A stretch of DNA of 64,000 bases from Cryptomeria japonica (Eukaryota > Streptophyta > Pinopsida > Cupressales > Cupressaceae): positions 914,261,648-914,325,647 of the forward strand of contig NC_081414.1 of the NCBI RefSeq assembly GCF_030272615.1, read 5' to 3'. A program made the position numbers and the translations under genes. The notes below the pieces were generated by a model. The model searched no databases, was not told the origin of the DNA, and was given only the letters and a program-made list of their open reading frames with translations. This document shows positions 11,658-22,680 of the stretch, piece after piece (positions within the stretch are counted from its first letter, which is position 1; each line of letters begins with the position of its first letter).

Positions 11658-12417
11658 TTAGAGGCAGGGAGTTGGGCTTACAGCCCCAGCATCAACTGCA
11701 GTCACGTGTGCATTCCTACACAAAAATTGAGCATTTGTTTTTCCATCGTTATAGCTCAAGTTTATATGGTCTACTTTGATTCCTTCACAAGGCACACTTT
11801 GGCTGCATTCAAAAGCAATTGCAGCATTTGAAGCCGATGTTCCAGTTATGTTCTTGTATAGGACATTACTGATCTTCACATTAGAATCACCCTGGAAAAG
11901 TATAACAACAACAAACATAAAACATCTGCCTTCATTAATTACAATTGTTGAAGCTTATGCTGTAGTAACATCAGATAATGTATACCTTTGTAGGACTTCC
12001 ATATGGAGAATAATATTGGTCAATTATAACAGGGTTTTGTACGTTATCCAGTTTTACATTTTGAAATGTTATATCAGTTGCAAAACCATTCCCTCCTTGC
12101 CAAGTTTTGATCCTTACTCCATTCTGTGTGTCATGAAAAGACACTCCACTTACTGTTATGTTCTTTACAGCAGCAAGGGCGTTATCTTCACCAAGACTTC
12201 CAATACTTCATTACATACAACACAGAACCAAAACTCTATCAGCACCCGACATTGTTCTCTAACATATCAATTTATGGAAAAAAAACTATATTTATGAATG
12301 CTACCTGATTCCATGCCCTGGCCCACATATAACCCCTTCAATTGACATTGAAGGATCTTGGTTCCAAATGAGGTTGTGTAGATTTTTTAAACAATTAGTA
12401 ATACAAGAGACGTAGAG
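11658..12417 (-). pseudogene. Polygalacturonase 3' part: last exons
   Basis: The remains of one exon end at 12,305 (SIEGVICGPGHGI plus two bases). The next exon, 12,205-11,986, completes the serine and codes IGSLGED, VKNITVSGVSF, GVRIKTWQGG and NPVIIDQYYSPYGSPTK. The final exon, 11,891-11,658, codes GDSNVKISNVLYKNITGTS to the TAA, ending with a Cys-rich tail (FECSQSVPCEG, FLCRNAH, PTPCL). Upstream of SIEGV the sequence does not resemble the family, which marks the deletion edge. Confidence 0.88.
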
Positions 12418-12764
12418 ACTCCAGCATGCATGAATCCTTAGGACTATTTTTAGTTTTGCTTTTTGCATGAGTTTGTTTTCAGTAAATAAAGCATGTTGTG
12501 CATGCACTTATTGTATTCTTAATTTAGGGAGTAGTTTGCTTTTTTTAGTTTGAGAGCCTTAGTAGCTTTCCATGCAAAGCTAGGAATATATTTAGAATTG
12601 CAGTTATTATTTATTCTTCTAGACTGCGAATTCTTTATATATACAGCCTCTATGTAATTTTTTAATTAAGCTTCAATAAAGATATTGGTGTTTTTCTTCT
12701 TTTTGCTGTTATTGTTTGCTAATCAGTTGGTTCATAGAGGATAGGTCAGGTTCAAAATTCTACA
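12418..12764 (+). repeat. Copia 5' LTR, truncated at its outer end
   Basis: Matches 17,030-17,376 from ACTCCAGCATGCATG to TCTACA. The first 137 bp present in the 3' LTR are absent. An alternative reading is a 350-bp LTR starting TGTACTCC at 17,027, with GTAG flanking both sides; the polypurine tract at 16,881 argues against it. Confidence 0.8.
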
Positions 12765-12766
12765 AG

Positions 12767-12778
12767 TGGTATCAGAGC
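12767..12778 (+). other. Primer binding site, tRNA-iMet type
   Basis: TGGTATCAGAGC two bases after the 5' LTR. Confidence 0.9.
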
Positions 12779-12833
12779 AGGTGAAATTGTTTTGGGTTAA
12801 AGTTTTATTGTTGGAATTTCGCCAAAGTTAATC

Positions 12834-13814
12834 ATGTCGAATTCTAACCATATGCCCGTTCCAGAATTTGATGGGAATGATTATGATTATTGGTGCATTA
12901 AGATGCTGACCTTTTTGATTGGAAAAGATTTGTGGGAGATTATTGAATCAGGTTATGAAGAGCCAACTGATTGGAATGCCCTTACAGCCAATGAAAGAAC
13001 AACAAGAAAGGAAGCAAGGAAAAAGAATGCTCAAGCTTTGTTTCACATTCAGATAGCTCTTGATAAGAGCTTATTTCCAAGAATATCAGGAGCAACAACT
13101 GCCAAAGATGCCTGGAAGACTCTACAAGAAGCTTACCAGGGTAGTGATCAAGTTAAAGTGGTCAAGCTTCAGACATTGAAGCGAGAGTTCGAGAATTTGA
13201 AGATGCAAGAAGCTGAAAGTATAAGTGATTATTGTGTCAGAGTCAAAGATGTGGTCAATAAAATGGCTACACTTGGAGAAATTGTAAGCAATGAAGTTTT
13301 GATTAAAAAGGTGTTGAGATCTTTGACACCCAGATGGAATCATGTAGCAATAATCATAGAAGAAAGCAAGGATTTGACAAAACTACAGTTTGATCAACTG
13401 GTTGGATCCTTGATGTCTCATGAAGAAAAATTGAAAGATTCTTTTGAAGGTGTAGAGAAAGCGTTTTCCTCTAAATTGCTAATCACAAAAGATGAAGATA
13501 CAAGCAGCAGTAGTGCCAAAATCAATCAAGGCCAAGGTAAAGGGCAAAGCCAAAATTCTTCAAGAGGTAGAGGAAGAGGTGGCTCAAGAGGAAGTGGTGG
13601 TTTCAGAGGAAGAGGTAGAGACAGATTTGATAAGAAAAATGTTCAATGTTACCACTGTAATAGGTATGGCCACTTTGAAAGAGAATGCAGATTGAAAGAA
13701 GGTAAAAGTGCTAACTATGCTCAAGAAAGTAGTGACAATCCTCCTGATCACTTATTTTTATCTTATGCCAAGGGTGAAAATACTAGTAAAGATGTTTGGT
13801 ACCTAGATTCTTGA
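12834..13814 (+). CDS. Copia Gag with zinc knuckle, open frame
   Basis: A 326-residue open frame from the first ATG after the leader. It opens with the DUF4219-like motif FDGNDYDYWCIKM, continues through a UBN2-type Gag domain (AKDAWKTLQEAYQGS, LQTLKREFENLKM, LIKKVLRSLTPRW), an Arg/Gly-rich stretch (GRGRGGSRGSGG) and one CCHC knuckle (CYHCNRYGHFEREC). It then enters the protease as VWYLDS and stops at TGA, 13,812-13,814, where the Gly of the active-site DSG belongs. Gag packages the RNA into particles in the cytoplasm. The frame is free of stops, so a capsid protein without enzymes could still be made. Confidence 0.88.
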   Translation: MSNSNHMPVPEFDGNDYDYWCIKMLTFLIGKDLWEIIESGYEEPTDWNALTANERTTRKEARKKNAQALFHIQIALDKSLFPRISGATTAKDAWKTLQEAYQGSDQVKVVKLQTLKREFENLKMQEAESISDYCVRVKDVVNKMATLGEIVSNEVLIKKVLRSLTPRWNHVAIIIEESKDLTKLQFDQLVGSLMSHEEKLKDSFEGVEKAFSSKLLITKDEDTSSSSAKINQGQGKGQSQNSSRGRGRGGSRGSGGFRGRGRDRFDKKNVQCYHCNRYGHFERECRLKEGKSANYAQESSDNPPDHLFLSYAKGENTSKDVWYLDS

Positions 13815-16800
13815 TGCTCTAACCATATGACAGGGAATGAGAAGTTGTTCTCAACAAAGGATGGAAGTTTCAAATCTAAGATCCAGCTTGGTGATGATAA
13901 TCATTGGAGGTTGCTGCCAAAGGAGCTATGGAGGTCCAAACAAAAGAAGGTATAAAGAGTATTCATGATATTTATTATACTCCACAATTGAAGCACAATT
14001 TGTTAAGTGTTGGGCAGCTATGTGAGAAAAATTATAAAGTAGTCTTTGAGAATAAGACTTGTACTATCTATGATAAGAATAAGGATAATAGGGTGATCAC
14101 TGTTGTTCCTATGACAAGAAATAGGATGTTCCCCTTGAGGTTTGGTGAACATAACAACAGTTTGGCAAATATGGCTTATGAGGATTCAAGTTGGTTATGG
14201 CATCTCAGGTATGGCATTTAAATTTTCATAGTTTGAAGTTTCTAACCTCACATGCATTAGTTTCTGGTTTGCCCAAGGTTGAGGAACACAAGGAGGTTTG
14301 TGAAGGTTGTGCTAAAGGAAAGCATGCAAGAGAAAAGTTTCCAAAGGGCAATGCATGGAGGGCTCATCACCCACTTCAGCTTGTTCATTCGGATATATGT
14401 GGTCCTATGCAGACTAAGAGTTTGGGTAAGTCATCATATTTCATTACTTTTATTGATGATTACTCACGAAATTATTGGGTATATTTTTTGAAGGCCAAAG
14501 ATGAAGCCTTGGATACATTCAAGAAGTTTAAAGCCCTTGTGGAAAATGAGAAAGGGTGCAAGATCAAATGTTTAAGGACTGATCGTGGAGGAGAGTTTTG
14601 CTCAAAGGCTTTCCAAAGTTATTGTGATTTTAATGGCATCAAGAGGCAACTTACTACTGCATACACACCTCAACAGAATGGAGTAGCTGAAAGGAAGAAT
14701 CATACTATGGTTGAAATGGCAAGGTGCATGTTACAAACCAAGGGATTGAGCAATTCTTATTGGGGAGATGGAGTTGCTACAGCGGTGTACATCCTCAACC
14801 GTAGCCCCACCAGTGCACTAGAAAAGATGACTCCTTATGAAGCTTGGTATGGTAAAAGGCCTAATGTTAATCATTTCAAAGTTTTTGGTTGTTTGGCTTA
14901 TGTGCATGTACCGGATCAGAATAGACAGAAGTTAGATGCAAAGAGTGAGTCATGTATTTTTATTGGGTATAGTGAGAAAAGCAAGGCTTATAGATTGTAT
15001 AATCCCCTCACTAACAAGATTATTGTCTCAAGAGATGTGATTTTTGATGAAGGGGGAGTTTATGGTCATAAAAAAGGCCATGTTGAGAAGCCAAAATCTA
15101 TTTTGAATGATGATATAATTGCTGATATTGATCATGAGCAGCCATATAATGTTTCTATATCCAGTGGTTTAACTCCACCAAGCAATCCTTCATCAAGTAC
15201 TTTAGTACCAAGTTCAAGTCCAGCTTCTTCTCCAAGTTCCACAAGGAAAGTAAGGAGATTGAGTGATATCTACCAAAAGAGTGGAAATCAAGTACATGAA
15301 GAAAACCCAATAGGTGAGACAGTGAATTTTTCTTTATTAGCCAAGGCTGATTTTGAACCATCATGTTTTGAAGATGCATGTACTAATGAAGTTTGGGTGA
15401 AAGCCATAGAAGAAGAGATGGATTCCATTCACAGGAATGACACTTGGGAGTTAACAGAACTTCCACATGACAAAAAAAGAATTGGCACCAAATGGGTCTA
15501 CAAGACCAAATTTAACAGTGATGGGAGTGTTGAAAGACACAAAGCGAGATTAGTTGCTAAAAGCTTCACACAAAAGTATGGAATTGATTATGAAGAGACA
15601 TTTGCACCAGTAGCAAGACAAGAGACCATAAGAATGCTGATTTCATTAGCAGCTCAGAAGAAGTGGAGCATACATCATATGGACGTGAAAAGTGCCTTCT
15701 TGAATGGGTACTTAGAAGAGGAAGTGTATGTGGAGCAGCCACAAGGTTTTGAAGTGGAAGGAAAAGATAATTATGTCTACAAGTTGAAGAAGGCTTTGTA
15801 TGGCCTCAAGCAAGCACCAAGAGCATGGTATGCCAGGATTGATGGATATTTTTAGGAGAATGGCTTCCAGAGAAGTAAGAGTGATCCTACCCTTTACTAC
15901 AAACAAGAAGGTACTGATATTTTCATCATAAGTTTGTATGTTGATGATCTTTTGTATATGGGTAGTAGTTCTAAGATGAAAGATGAATTCAAAGCTGCTA
16001 TGATGAAAGAATTTGAGATGAAAGATCTTGATCTAATGAAATATTTTCTAGGAATGGAGGTTTATCAAAGTAAGGATGAGATTTTCATTTGTCAAACAAA
16101 GTATGCACAGGATATGCTGAAGAAATTTAATATGATTGATTGTAACCCTGCCTCCACTCCAAGTGCTCATGGAGATTTGTTATGTAGAGATGATGATGCT
16201 GATTTAGTTGATGAGACAACTTACAGAAGTATTGTGGGGAGCTTGATGTTTCTAACCCACACGAGGCCAGATATTGCTTATTCAGTTTCACTTGTTTCAA
16301 GGTATATGATAAATCCATCTGAAATACATATGAAGGCAGCCAAGAGGATTTTGAGGTATGTGAGAGGGAATTTAAGTTTTGGTATTCATTACTACTCTTC
16401 TGAAAAGTTCAATCTTGTAGGCTTTAGTGATTCAGATTGGGGAGGTAGTATAGATGACCATAAATCTACATCTGGAAATTGTTTTTCTTTTGGTTCTGGT
16501 TTAATTACCTGGAGCTCAAAAAAGCAAAGTATTGTTGCCCTCTCATCTACAAAAGTGGAGTATGTTGCAATTACCTCAGCAGGTACACAAGCTCTTTGGC
16601 TCAGAAAAGTTTTGGAAGAAATTGGAGAAAAACAAATTCAGCCTACAGTAATTTATTGTGACAATGTGAGTGCCATCAAGTTAGCTAAGAATCCGGTTCA
16701 TCACAGCAGAACTAAGCATTTTGATTTGAAATATCACTTCATACGAGATTTGGTGCAAAAGAAGGATGTTGAATTGAAGCACATCAACACCCAGGATCAG

Positions 16801-16905
16801 CTAGCAGATATATTCACCAAAGCGGTTGCGAAAGCTCAGTTTATAGCACTACGAGATAAGATTGTCAACCCTCTCAGCATCAAGGGGGAGTATGTTGATA
16901 AGTGA
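13815..16905 (+). pseudogene. Copia Pol relic: protease, integrase, RT, RNase H
   Basis: After the TGA in the protease site the frame reads CSNHMTGNEK, then shifts near 13,900. A further single-base shift lies at about 14,214 in the integrase zinc region (LWHLRYG then HLNFHSLKF). Integrase shows CEGCAKGKH, the HSDICGP aspartate, LRTDRGGEF and QQNGVAERKN (DDE residues). Reverse transcriptase has KARLVAK, MDVKSAFLNG, LYGLKQAPRAW, a TAG stop at 15,853-15,855, and YVDDLLY. RNase H shows SDSDWGG, STKVEYVA (normally STEAEY; the second E is kept) and YCDN. The frame ends inside the 3' LTR, as is common in plant copia elements. Four lesions at least prevent expression. Confidence 0.92.
16882..16892 (+). 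other. Polypurine tract of the copia element
   Basis: AAGGGGGAGTA directly before TGTTGATAAG; it fixes the start of the 3' LTR at 16,893. Confidence 0.7.
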
Positions 16906-17376
16906 TGTTGCTCTAGCATGCAGCTCCATGCAACTCCAGTTTGGACATGAAGCTATTCAATCATCACCATGCATAAGCTATTTTTTAGTTAATAGTTTTT
17001 TTTTGTTTATTCATGCAAATAAAGCATGTACTCCAGCATGCATGAATCCTTAGGACTATTTTTAGTTTTGCTTTTTGCATGAGTTTGTTTTCAGTAAATA
17101 AAGCATGTTGTGCATGCACTTATTGTATTCTTAATTTAGGGAGTAGTTTGCTTTTTTTAGTTTGAGAGCCTTAGTAGCTTTCCATGCAAAGCTAGGAATA
17201 TATTTAGAACTGCAGTTATTATTTATTCTTCTAGACTGCAAATTCTTTATATATACAGCCTCTATGTAATTTTTTAATTAAGCTTCAATAAAGATATTGG
17301 TGTTTTTCTTCTTTTTGCTGTTATTGTTTGCTAATCAGTTGGTTCATAGAGGATAGGTCAGGTTCAAAATTCTACA
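16893..17376 (+). repeat. Copia 3' LTR, full length
   Basis: Starts TGTTGATAAG, ends TCTACA, and includes ATATATACAGCC (TATA-like, near 17,248) and an AATAAAGATATT polyadenylation-type signal. Followed by host sequence GTAGT. Confidence 0.8.
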
Positions 17377-18426
17377 GTAGTATCGTGGGTCCAATCTGAT
17401 TTGTCTTCTGCTCATGCAAAACATATAAAATTATAGTCAACCATAGAAAATGATATGTTGAAGATCAATTTTAAAAGCTATGACAACGCAGGAATAAAAT
17501 GACTCATAAAAGCTAAAAAAGTAATACTACAGTTTTTTTTTTTTTTAAATTTATTAATTTAGATTATTGGGTGATAGGGTTGGGTTGTCATCCAAATAAT
17601 TTTTATTATGATTACTTGTACTTGAATAAAGAGACTCTTTAGTATAATATGAAAAATCAAAGTTCTTTAGAATAATTATATTTAAGAATATGTTGCAGTC
17701 GAGTTCCTATCATTCATACCTTTCCATTCACCTCTGTGCACGAAGAAGCTCCTCGTCCATCTAAAATTCTGCTACCTTCAACTGTTAAGCCAATCACATT
17801 CATGAACTGCAGCCAATAATTTATGCTCTTTTCACTCCACAAGCTATTATCTGTTGAAGCAATAAGCTTCCCAGCTACCTGCTCAGAACTAGAGCACATC
17901 AGGAATAGTATCTACCGATTTCTAGGTAAACCAACACGAACGAAATTGCAAAGATTTTGGTGATGTGTTTTAGGTCTTTTTAAAAAGTCAATAGAAATGT
18001 ATGAATTTCTTCAGAATTGGATACTTCACCTGCATTGTAATCTTGTTACTGTGACATGGCCCTTGAAAGATAACTGGATTGATCAGAATCGTCATCTTTG
18101 GGACATATACAACTGGTGACCCAGTTGAAGAACAGGCAGCATTCCAAGCTGCTAGAAAGGCCTACATTTCACAAAACACAAATAAACAAAAGAAAAGGAG
18201 TAATGATAAAAGGGAATTTTCATCAATTTTCGATAAACTTTATTCATTCGAAACCTACCGTGCTATCATCTGTTTGTCCGTCAGCTTTTGCACCGTACTT
18301 AAGAACATTAAATATATTATGTGTATTATGGTTCAGGCTGCCCAAGAGTCTGACAGAACATACACCGGGCATATTGGATGAGAACACAACAAGAATAAAC
18401 ATAAACATGAACATATACAGCGTCAT
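17377..18426 (-). pseudogene. Polygalacturonase 5' part: exons 1-3 and start of exon 4
   Basis: Exon 1 codes 56 residues from the ATG at 18,426: a hydrophobic signal peptide (MFMFILVVF) and NIFNVLKYGAKADGQTDDST. Exon 2 codes 44 residues (AFLAAWNAACSSTGSPVVY to NKITMQ). Exon 3 codes 53 residues (VAGKLIAS, INYWLQF, ILDGRGASSC). All three join in phase with no stop. The usual WW after GRGAS is SSC here. Exon 4 begins near 17,407 (KTNQIGPTIL) and is cut by the 3' LTR at 17,376. Confidence 0.88.
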
Positions 18427-18442
18427 GTTTTTCAGTATAATA

Positions 18443-18512
18443 CAAGAAAACCTGAAAGGACTGAACTTTTTACAGTATTATAAAGGAAAACCTGAGAGCA
18501 CTAAACTTTGAA
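18443..18512. repeat. Direct repeat upstream of the polygalacturonase ATG
   Basis: Two copies of AAAACCTGA-AG-ACT-AACTTT, 41 bp apart, lie in what would be the promoter or 5' UTR of the gene. Confidence 0.5.
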
Positions 18513-18519
18513 TGACTAA

Positions 18520-19260
18520 GTTGGGAAGAGAGGGAGAGAGGGATATTGACGACGAATTCAGTGGTAAGTGTAACTTAAATAGATGTTAAGAGCAATCTAC
18601 AAAAATGAAATTATTATTGTTACGTTGCTGCTTTTCATGGAAGTAAACTAATTTCCACAAAGTCTGCGGCCACCACAATCGGCCGAAGAGAAGAGTTTCT
18701 GTAGAAAGGACCAGAAAATTTAGATGCATGAATCTGTGGCTGATTTCCAGGATTAGGATTATCTGACAGTCCATCGTTATATACAAAAACATAATTTATG
18801 TGCACAATCAATTGTAGGAAAAACTGTTCTAGTCTTAGATTTGCCATTAAAGCAAGAACAGGCATGTTTTTTAAAAATTGATAGCTACATTTTCCCCATT
18901 TCTTAAGCAGTAAACTTGGCACTCAGGCTTCTAGTTCAAGTTACGAGAGATGGCAATAAAACTTCATTCGTGACTTGCTTTACAAGGAAAGAAATTGACG
19001 CATATGTTTCAGTCAGAGTGTATTATTTTAGGGTGAATAGGTGGGTTTTTGAGTTTATCTATAAGTTGTCGTGATAGAGCAATGAATTTAGTCCAAGGTA
19101 GGCCATACACACGTTTGAGCTACTGTGAAAATTTACAACATGTATAAATATGAATTTAACGTGTGTACGTGGGAAAATATGAACTGGTTAGGAGAGGACA
19201 CATGTATAGAATTGCAAATAGATTAACAATAGTTACTAGAAGTCACATGTATGCAGAGTT
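18520..19260. other. Upstream of polygalacturonase, nothing recognised
   Basis: No domain-bearing ORF or known repeat. A promoter for the minus-strand gene would lie here but no certain box is seen. Confidence 0.3.
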
Positions 19261-21090
19261 TTGGTGAGCGAAAAGGGTGATAAAAATAGTTTTTCATCCA
19301 TATCACTAACAGCCTTCCAAAGTCTTTCATCCTTGTCTTCCATCACACATTTGTCATCCCTAGCCCCCGCCTCCACAAGTGCATCAAGTATGTTTATCTT
19401 TCTTATAGACACATCAAATTGTGAGAGGATCCATTCAATAACTACATCTTGTCACTCAATATCATCTACCAACATAGACACTTGTGCATCTAGGGTATAG
19501 GAGTTGGTAATGTAGGTAGAAGCACATTAGCTAGGTGAAAATGGGACAAACTCCTCAAAAGTAGCAAGAGACCAATTAGACTCCAAGGCCAAGGAGGACT
19601 CAAACTCCTCTATAACCTCCTCCTCATCGAAGTCCACTAGCTCAACTTCCCTGGAAGGTGGGCTTGGGTATTGTTCTATTTTGCCCCTTGAATAGGTTTG
19701 AAATGGGTAGGCACTAGTTTGGTTTTAAATGAAGAGACAACAATGGGTTCTAGTTTCAAAATAGGAGCACCAAAAATTTCCACCACTAAATTTGAATCCA
19801 ACAAGGGCAAGTGAAAATCGATGGCGTCCCACTGGGCAAGGTTAAAGCGAGGTGAAAGTTGTAAAGCCTTAAGATTAATCCTTAGTGTAGGGAGAGAATT
19901 TTTGCATTTGGCCCAAGTAACCGATTGTAATAAAGAGGAACACACCAAGAAGGGAAAATTCATTTTAATGCCATAGCTTAGATGATTCAGCATGGGGAAG
20001 AGCTAGCTATGGAATCTTTTAAATCTTTTGTCCAAAGTGAAGTATTTCATGAGCAATAGGGTTGCATCCTTCTAGACCCCAAGAAGGTCTTCTTTGTTAT
20101 ATCCACTCTACATTCTCGAAACCCCTTCTCCAAGCTTGAAGAATCTCTTGAATTCATCTTTGTAGAACCCTTTTGACCTTTTAAGAAAATTTACTCCTTC
20201 CAGTGATCATTTCCAAAGAGACCTTAAAATCCACTCCCCCAATTTTTACCTCGCCCTTCTCCCATAATTGAGAATTGTTTTTTGAGAGATCAAGATCAAA
20301 TCCCTACACTCCTTCCACATAACTCACAAGGTTACCCTTAACAAATTTTGGCCATATCTTGGAATTATTTTGAAATTTTCACAACTATCTAGTTTTGTTT
20401 GAATGAGGTCACCCCCATAGCTAACACAGAGAACCTATAGGAGAAAACTAGAAGGGGAATGCAAAAACTAGTAGTATGAAAGAGAAGAAACTTTTTAGGG
20501 TTAGTGAAAGTGCAACTATAGTTCAAATGAGATGTTTGCCACTTATGCATTAAATGACTGGCAGAAAGGGTGGTGATGGTAAGAGAAAAGGCAATCTTTG
20601 GATTATACTTCATGATAAGTCGTAATATCATCAAAGATAGCAAGATGAACCGTATTAGAGATATTGTCAATATTCATCCATATTTTCAAATGATTGGAAA
20701 ATGAGACCAAAGAAGTTATCATGTCCCAACATTATTCCCTTCTCTTCTTGTATGACTAAGTCTTACATGTCTCATCCCAAGAGTGAGGTCCCAAAACTTG
20801 GCAATGAGGTGTTCAAATTTCTAGTCAAGTTTGGCTTCACTTTTGAGCATTTAAATAGTGTTTCTTGAATTACTTTCAATAATAATTCAATCGTACCCTC
20901 TATCTTACGTAACAACTAGGCCCTGATAAGCCGCTACCACCTCTACAACACTTGAAGTTTGCGTCCCAAGGTTAGACACATAGACTAGGACCAAATTACC
21001 CATGTGGTCATTTATGACCCCACCCCCACTTGCCCAGCCAAGATTTCCTTTTGAAGAACTGTCAAAATTCAATTTCATCCCACCAAAGCT
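19261..21090 (-). pseudogene. Minus-strand LINE relic with RNase H-like fragment
   Basis: Reading leftwards from 21,090, an RVT_3-type RNase H is recognisable: a KLNFDSSSKGN-like start, GWASGGGVI, DHMGNLV and VVEVVAAYQGL, broken by stops and at least one shift (about 21,090-20,860). Further left, long partly open stretches include MLNHLSYGIKMNFPF (19,993-19,676) and an acidic segment VDFDEEEVIEEFESS. These resemble a retrotransposon protein but I cannot assign a domain. The order suggests two LINE pieces joined. It is non-functional. Confidence 0.45.
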
Positions 21091-21157
21091 GGGAGAGGGG
21101 GGAGGGGACCCAGGGGGTGGGGGGTTGGGGAAGGGGATGAGGCAATTGGGGGGAAGG
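21091..21157 (+). other. G-run tract with quadruplex potential
   Basis: At least six runs of four or more G within 67 bp, beginning GGGAGAGGGGGGAGGGG and ending GGGGGG. Surrounding DNA is AT-rich. It adjoins the RNase H relic. Confidence 0.75.
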
Positions 21158-21159
21158 CA

Positions 21160-22069
21160 TAAGTATAAAATTTGTTAAAATTAGATTTTAAACATTAATT
21201 AATTAGTGTTTTTTATTATGTCTTTTAATAATAATTTAATATTAATGTCTTATGAAATAGTATTTATTGTAGTTGCATGATACACCACCTACATAAACAA
21301 AAGATTGATCTATTTTTAGATTGTACATGCAAGGAGAAATCTTCACAAATCAGCAACAAGTTCATGCACCAAAAAATAGTTTTTCAAGTACACCCCTTGA
21401 ATGTCCAATAAGAGATGGTCACATTCTACAAGAAAATAATGATTGGCCTACAAGCATGCAATGAGAAATGCCAATTGATGGACTCAATCTATGTATACCA
21501 AGCCAAAAAAGAATAGTAATATGTTTAAATCATTGTAAGCTATGACATGGAGGGTAGAATACCTCCCAATCATTGCTTCTACAAAGTGAAACCCCTTATT
21601 CCTATAAATGTCTTCCTCTTTGCACAAACAGCCAAATTTTGGCCTCATTTCTTGATCAAATAATATCCTTTCAATGTCATAAATCGCAAAAATAAGAAAT
21701 ATATGCTTAAATGCATAAAATATTTTTAAATAAATATACTAGACCACCAATTAACTAGAACAAGAATCTAATACCATTCAAGAATCAAGATATTCTAGAA
21801 GAACAATGACACTTGGTCAATCTTCTTGCCTTGACAAGTAGCATGTAACACCATGCAAGCACAAGGCAAAAATGAGACACCTAAACAAGCTTATATTTAG
21901 ACAATGAAAGATCTCTAGATAAGAGATATGCGTAATAAGAAGAAATTTACTAGAAGAAAGAATATTCTACACTAACAAATGGCCCATCATTTATATAAAA
22001 ACCGTTATAAATAAAAAGTGAAGCAATAATTTCATTGAAATAATTTAATCTTTTCTATTTTTATAAGTC
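21160..22069. other. AT-rich DNA, nothing recognised
   Basis: No supported ORF, RNA gene or repeat. Confidence 0.35.
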
Positions 22070-22680
22070 AAGAAATATAAGTGTCACAATTTTAATCTCA
22101 CCATTGTTGACAATTTTAACCCTTGATTCTATAAAATCCGTAACTTCTATATATAAAATTAAATGAGATTATATGTTAACACTCTGTAATTTATTATAGG
22201 AAGATGCATATGTAAACATGTTTAGCTTTTGATTCCATAAAAGTGGGATTTTTGGCACTATAATAGGTTGAAGTATTTCTCACCTTGATGATGAACTTTC
22301 CTTATAGATTCAACATAGATTAGCTATATATTATAACATCATATAATATAATTTTACCAATAATTATTCAATTAGTAACTTCTCCTTTGGATTTGACTCA
22401 TCATGGACTATTACAAACTTAGATGATAATATGTCTTAAGGAAGAAAATAGTATTTGAAATAAAACAAATTTTATTTGTGTATTTTTCTTCTTATTTTAT
22501 AGTTGTGTTTCTTAAATGTTAAATAAAAAGGAATAGTAGAAATTACAATGGAATTATATTTAAATCAAATTGTATTATATTATAAAATATAGGTTATATC
22601 TTGAATCAAAAGGTTTGTGCAAGCTTAAGTTGTCAATTGTCAATCATAAAACTGTTTGAAAATGTTTGTTATTTTTATAG
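22070..22680 (+). repeat. Dispersed repeat, copy 1
   Basis: Shares blocks in order with 36,280-36,725: GCATATGTAAACAT, GTTGAAGTAT, TAGATTCAACATAG and CAATTAG-AACTTCTC, then a TTGAATCA-AAAG block. Diverged and non-coding; likely remains of one transposon family. Confidence 0.5.

Larger units (their letters stand above)
12418..17376 (+). mobile_element. Ty1/copia LTR retrotransposon inside the polygalacturonase gene
   Basis: Opposite in direction to the host gene. The 3' LTR is 484 bp (16,893-17,376, TGTTGATAAG to TCTACA). The 5' LTR keeps only the inner 347 bp (12,418-12,764). Primer site, gag, protease, integrase, reverse transcriptase and RNase H follow in copia order, and a polypurine tract abuts the 3' LTR. 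Both LTRs agree almost base for base over the shared 347 bp, so the insertion is fairly young. The missing outer 5' LTR end coincides with missing host exon. Confidence 0.92.
11658..18426 (-). pseudogene. Polygalacturonase (GH28) gene, split by a copia element
   Basis: This host gene encoded a secreted pectin-degrading enzyme of the cell wall. Six exon parts can be read on the minus strand with GT/AG ends: 18,426-18,259, 18,161-18,030, 17,878-17,720, about 17,407-17,377 (cut), up to 12,305 (cut at about 12,415), 12,205-11,986 and 11,891-11,658. The protein starts with a signal peptide and FNVLKYGAKADG, has NVIGLTVEG and ILDGRGA, then CGPGHGI-SIGSLGED and GVRIKTWQGG, the conserved GHG and RIK motifs. 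The motifs expected between QIGPTIL and SIEGVICGPG (NTD and GDD, with the catalytic Asp residues) are absent, a loss of roughly 90 residues. Together with the 5 kb insertion this makes it non-functional. Confidence 0.9.

Noticed and set aside
12412-12417. GTAG before the copia 5' LTR as a genuine target duplication with GTAG at 17,377
   Set aside because: Only 4 bp match, and the 3' LTR start set by the polypurine tract is 137 bp further out, so the left flank is more likely a deletion edge. Kept as an alternative.
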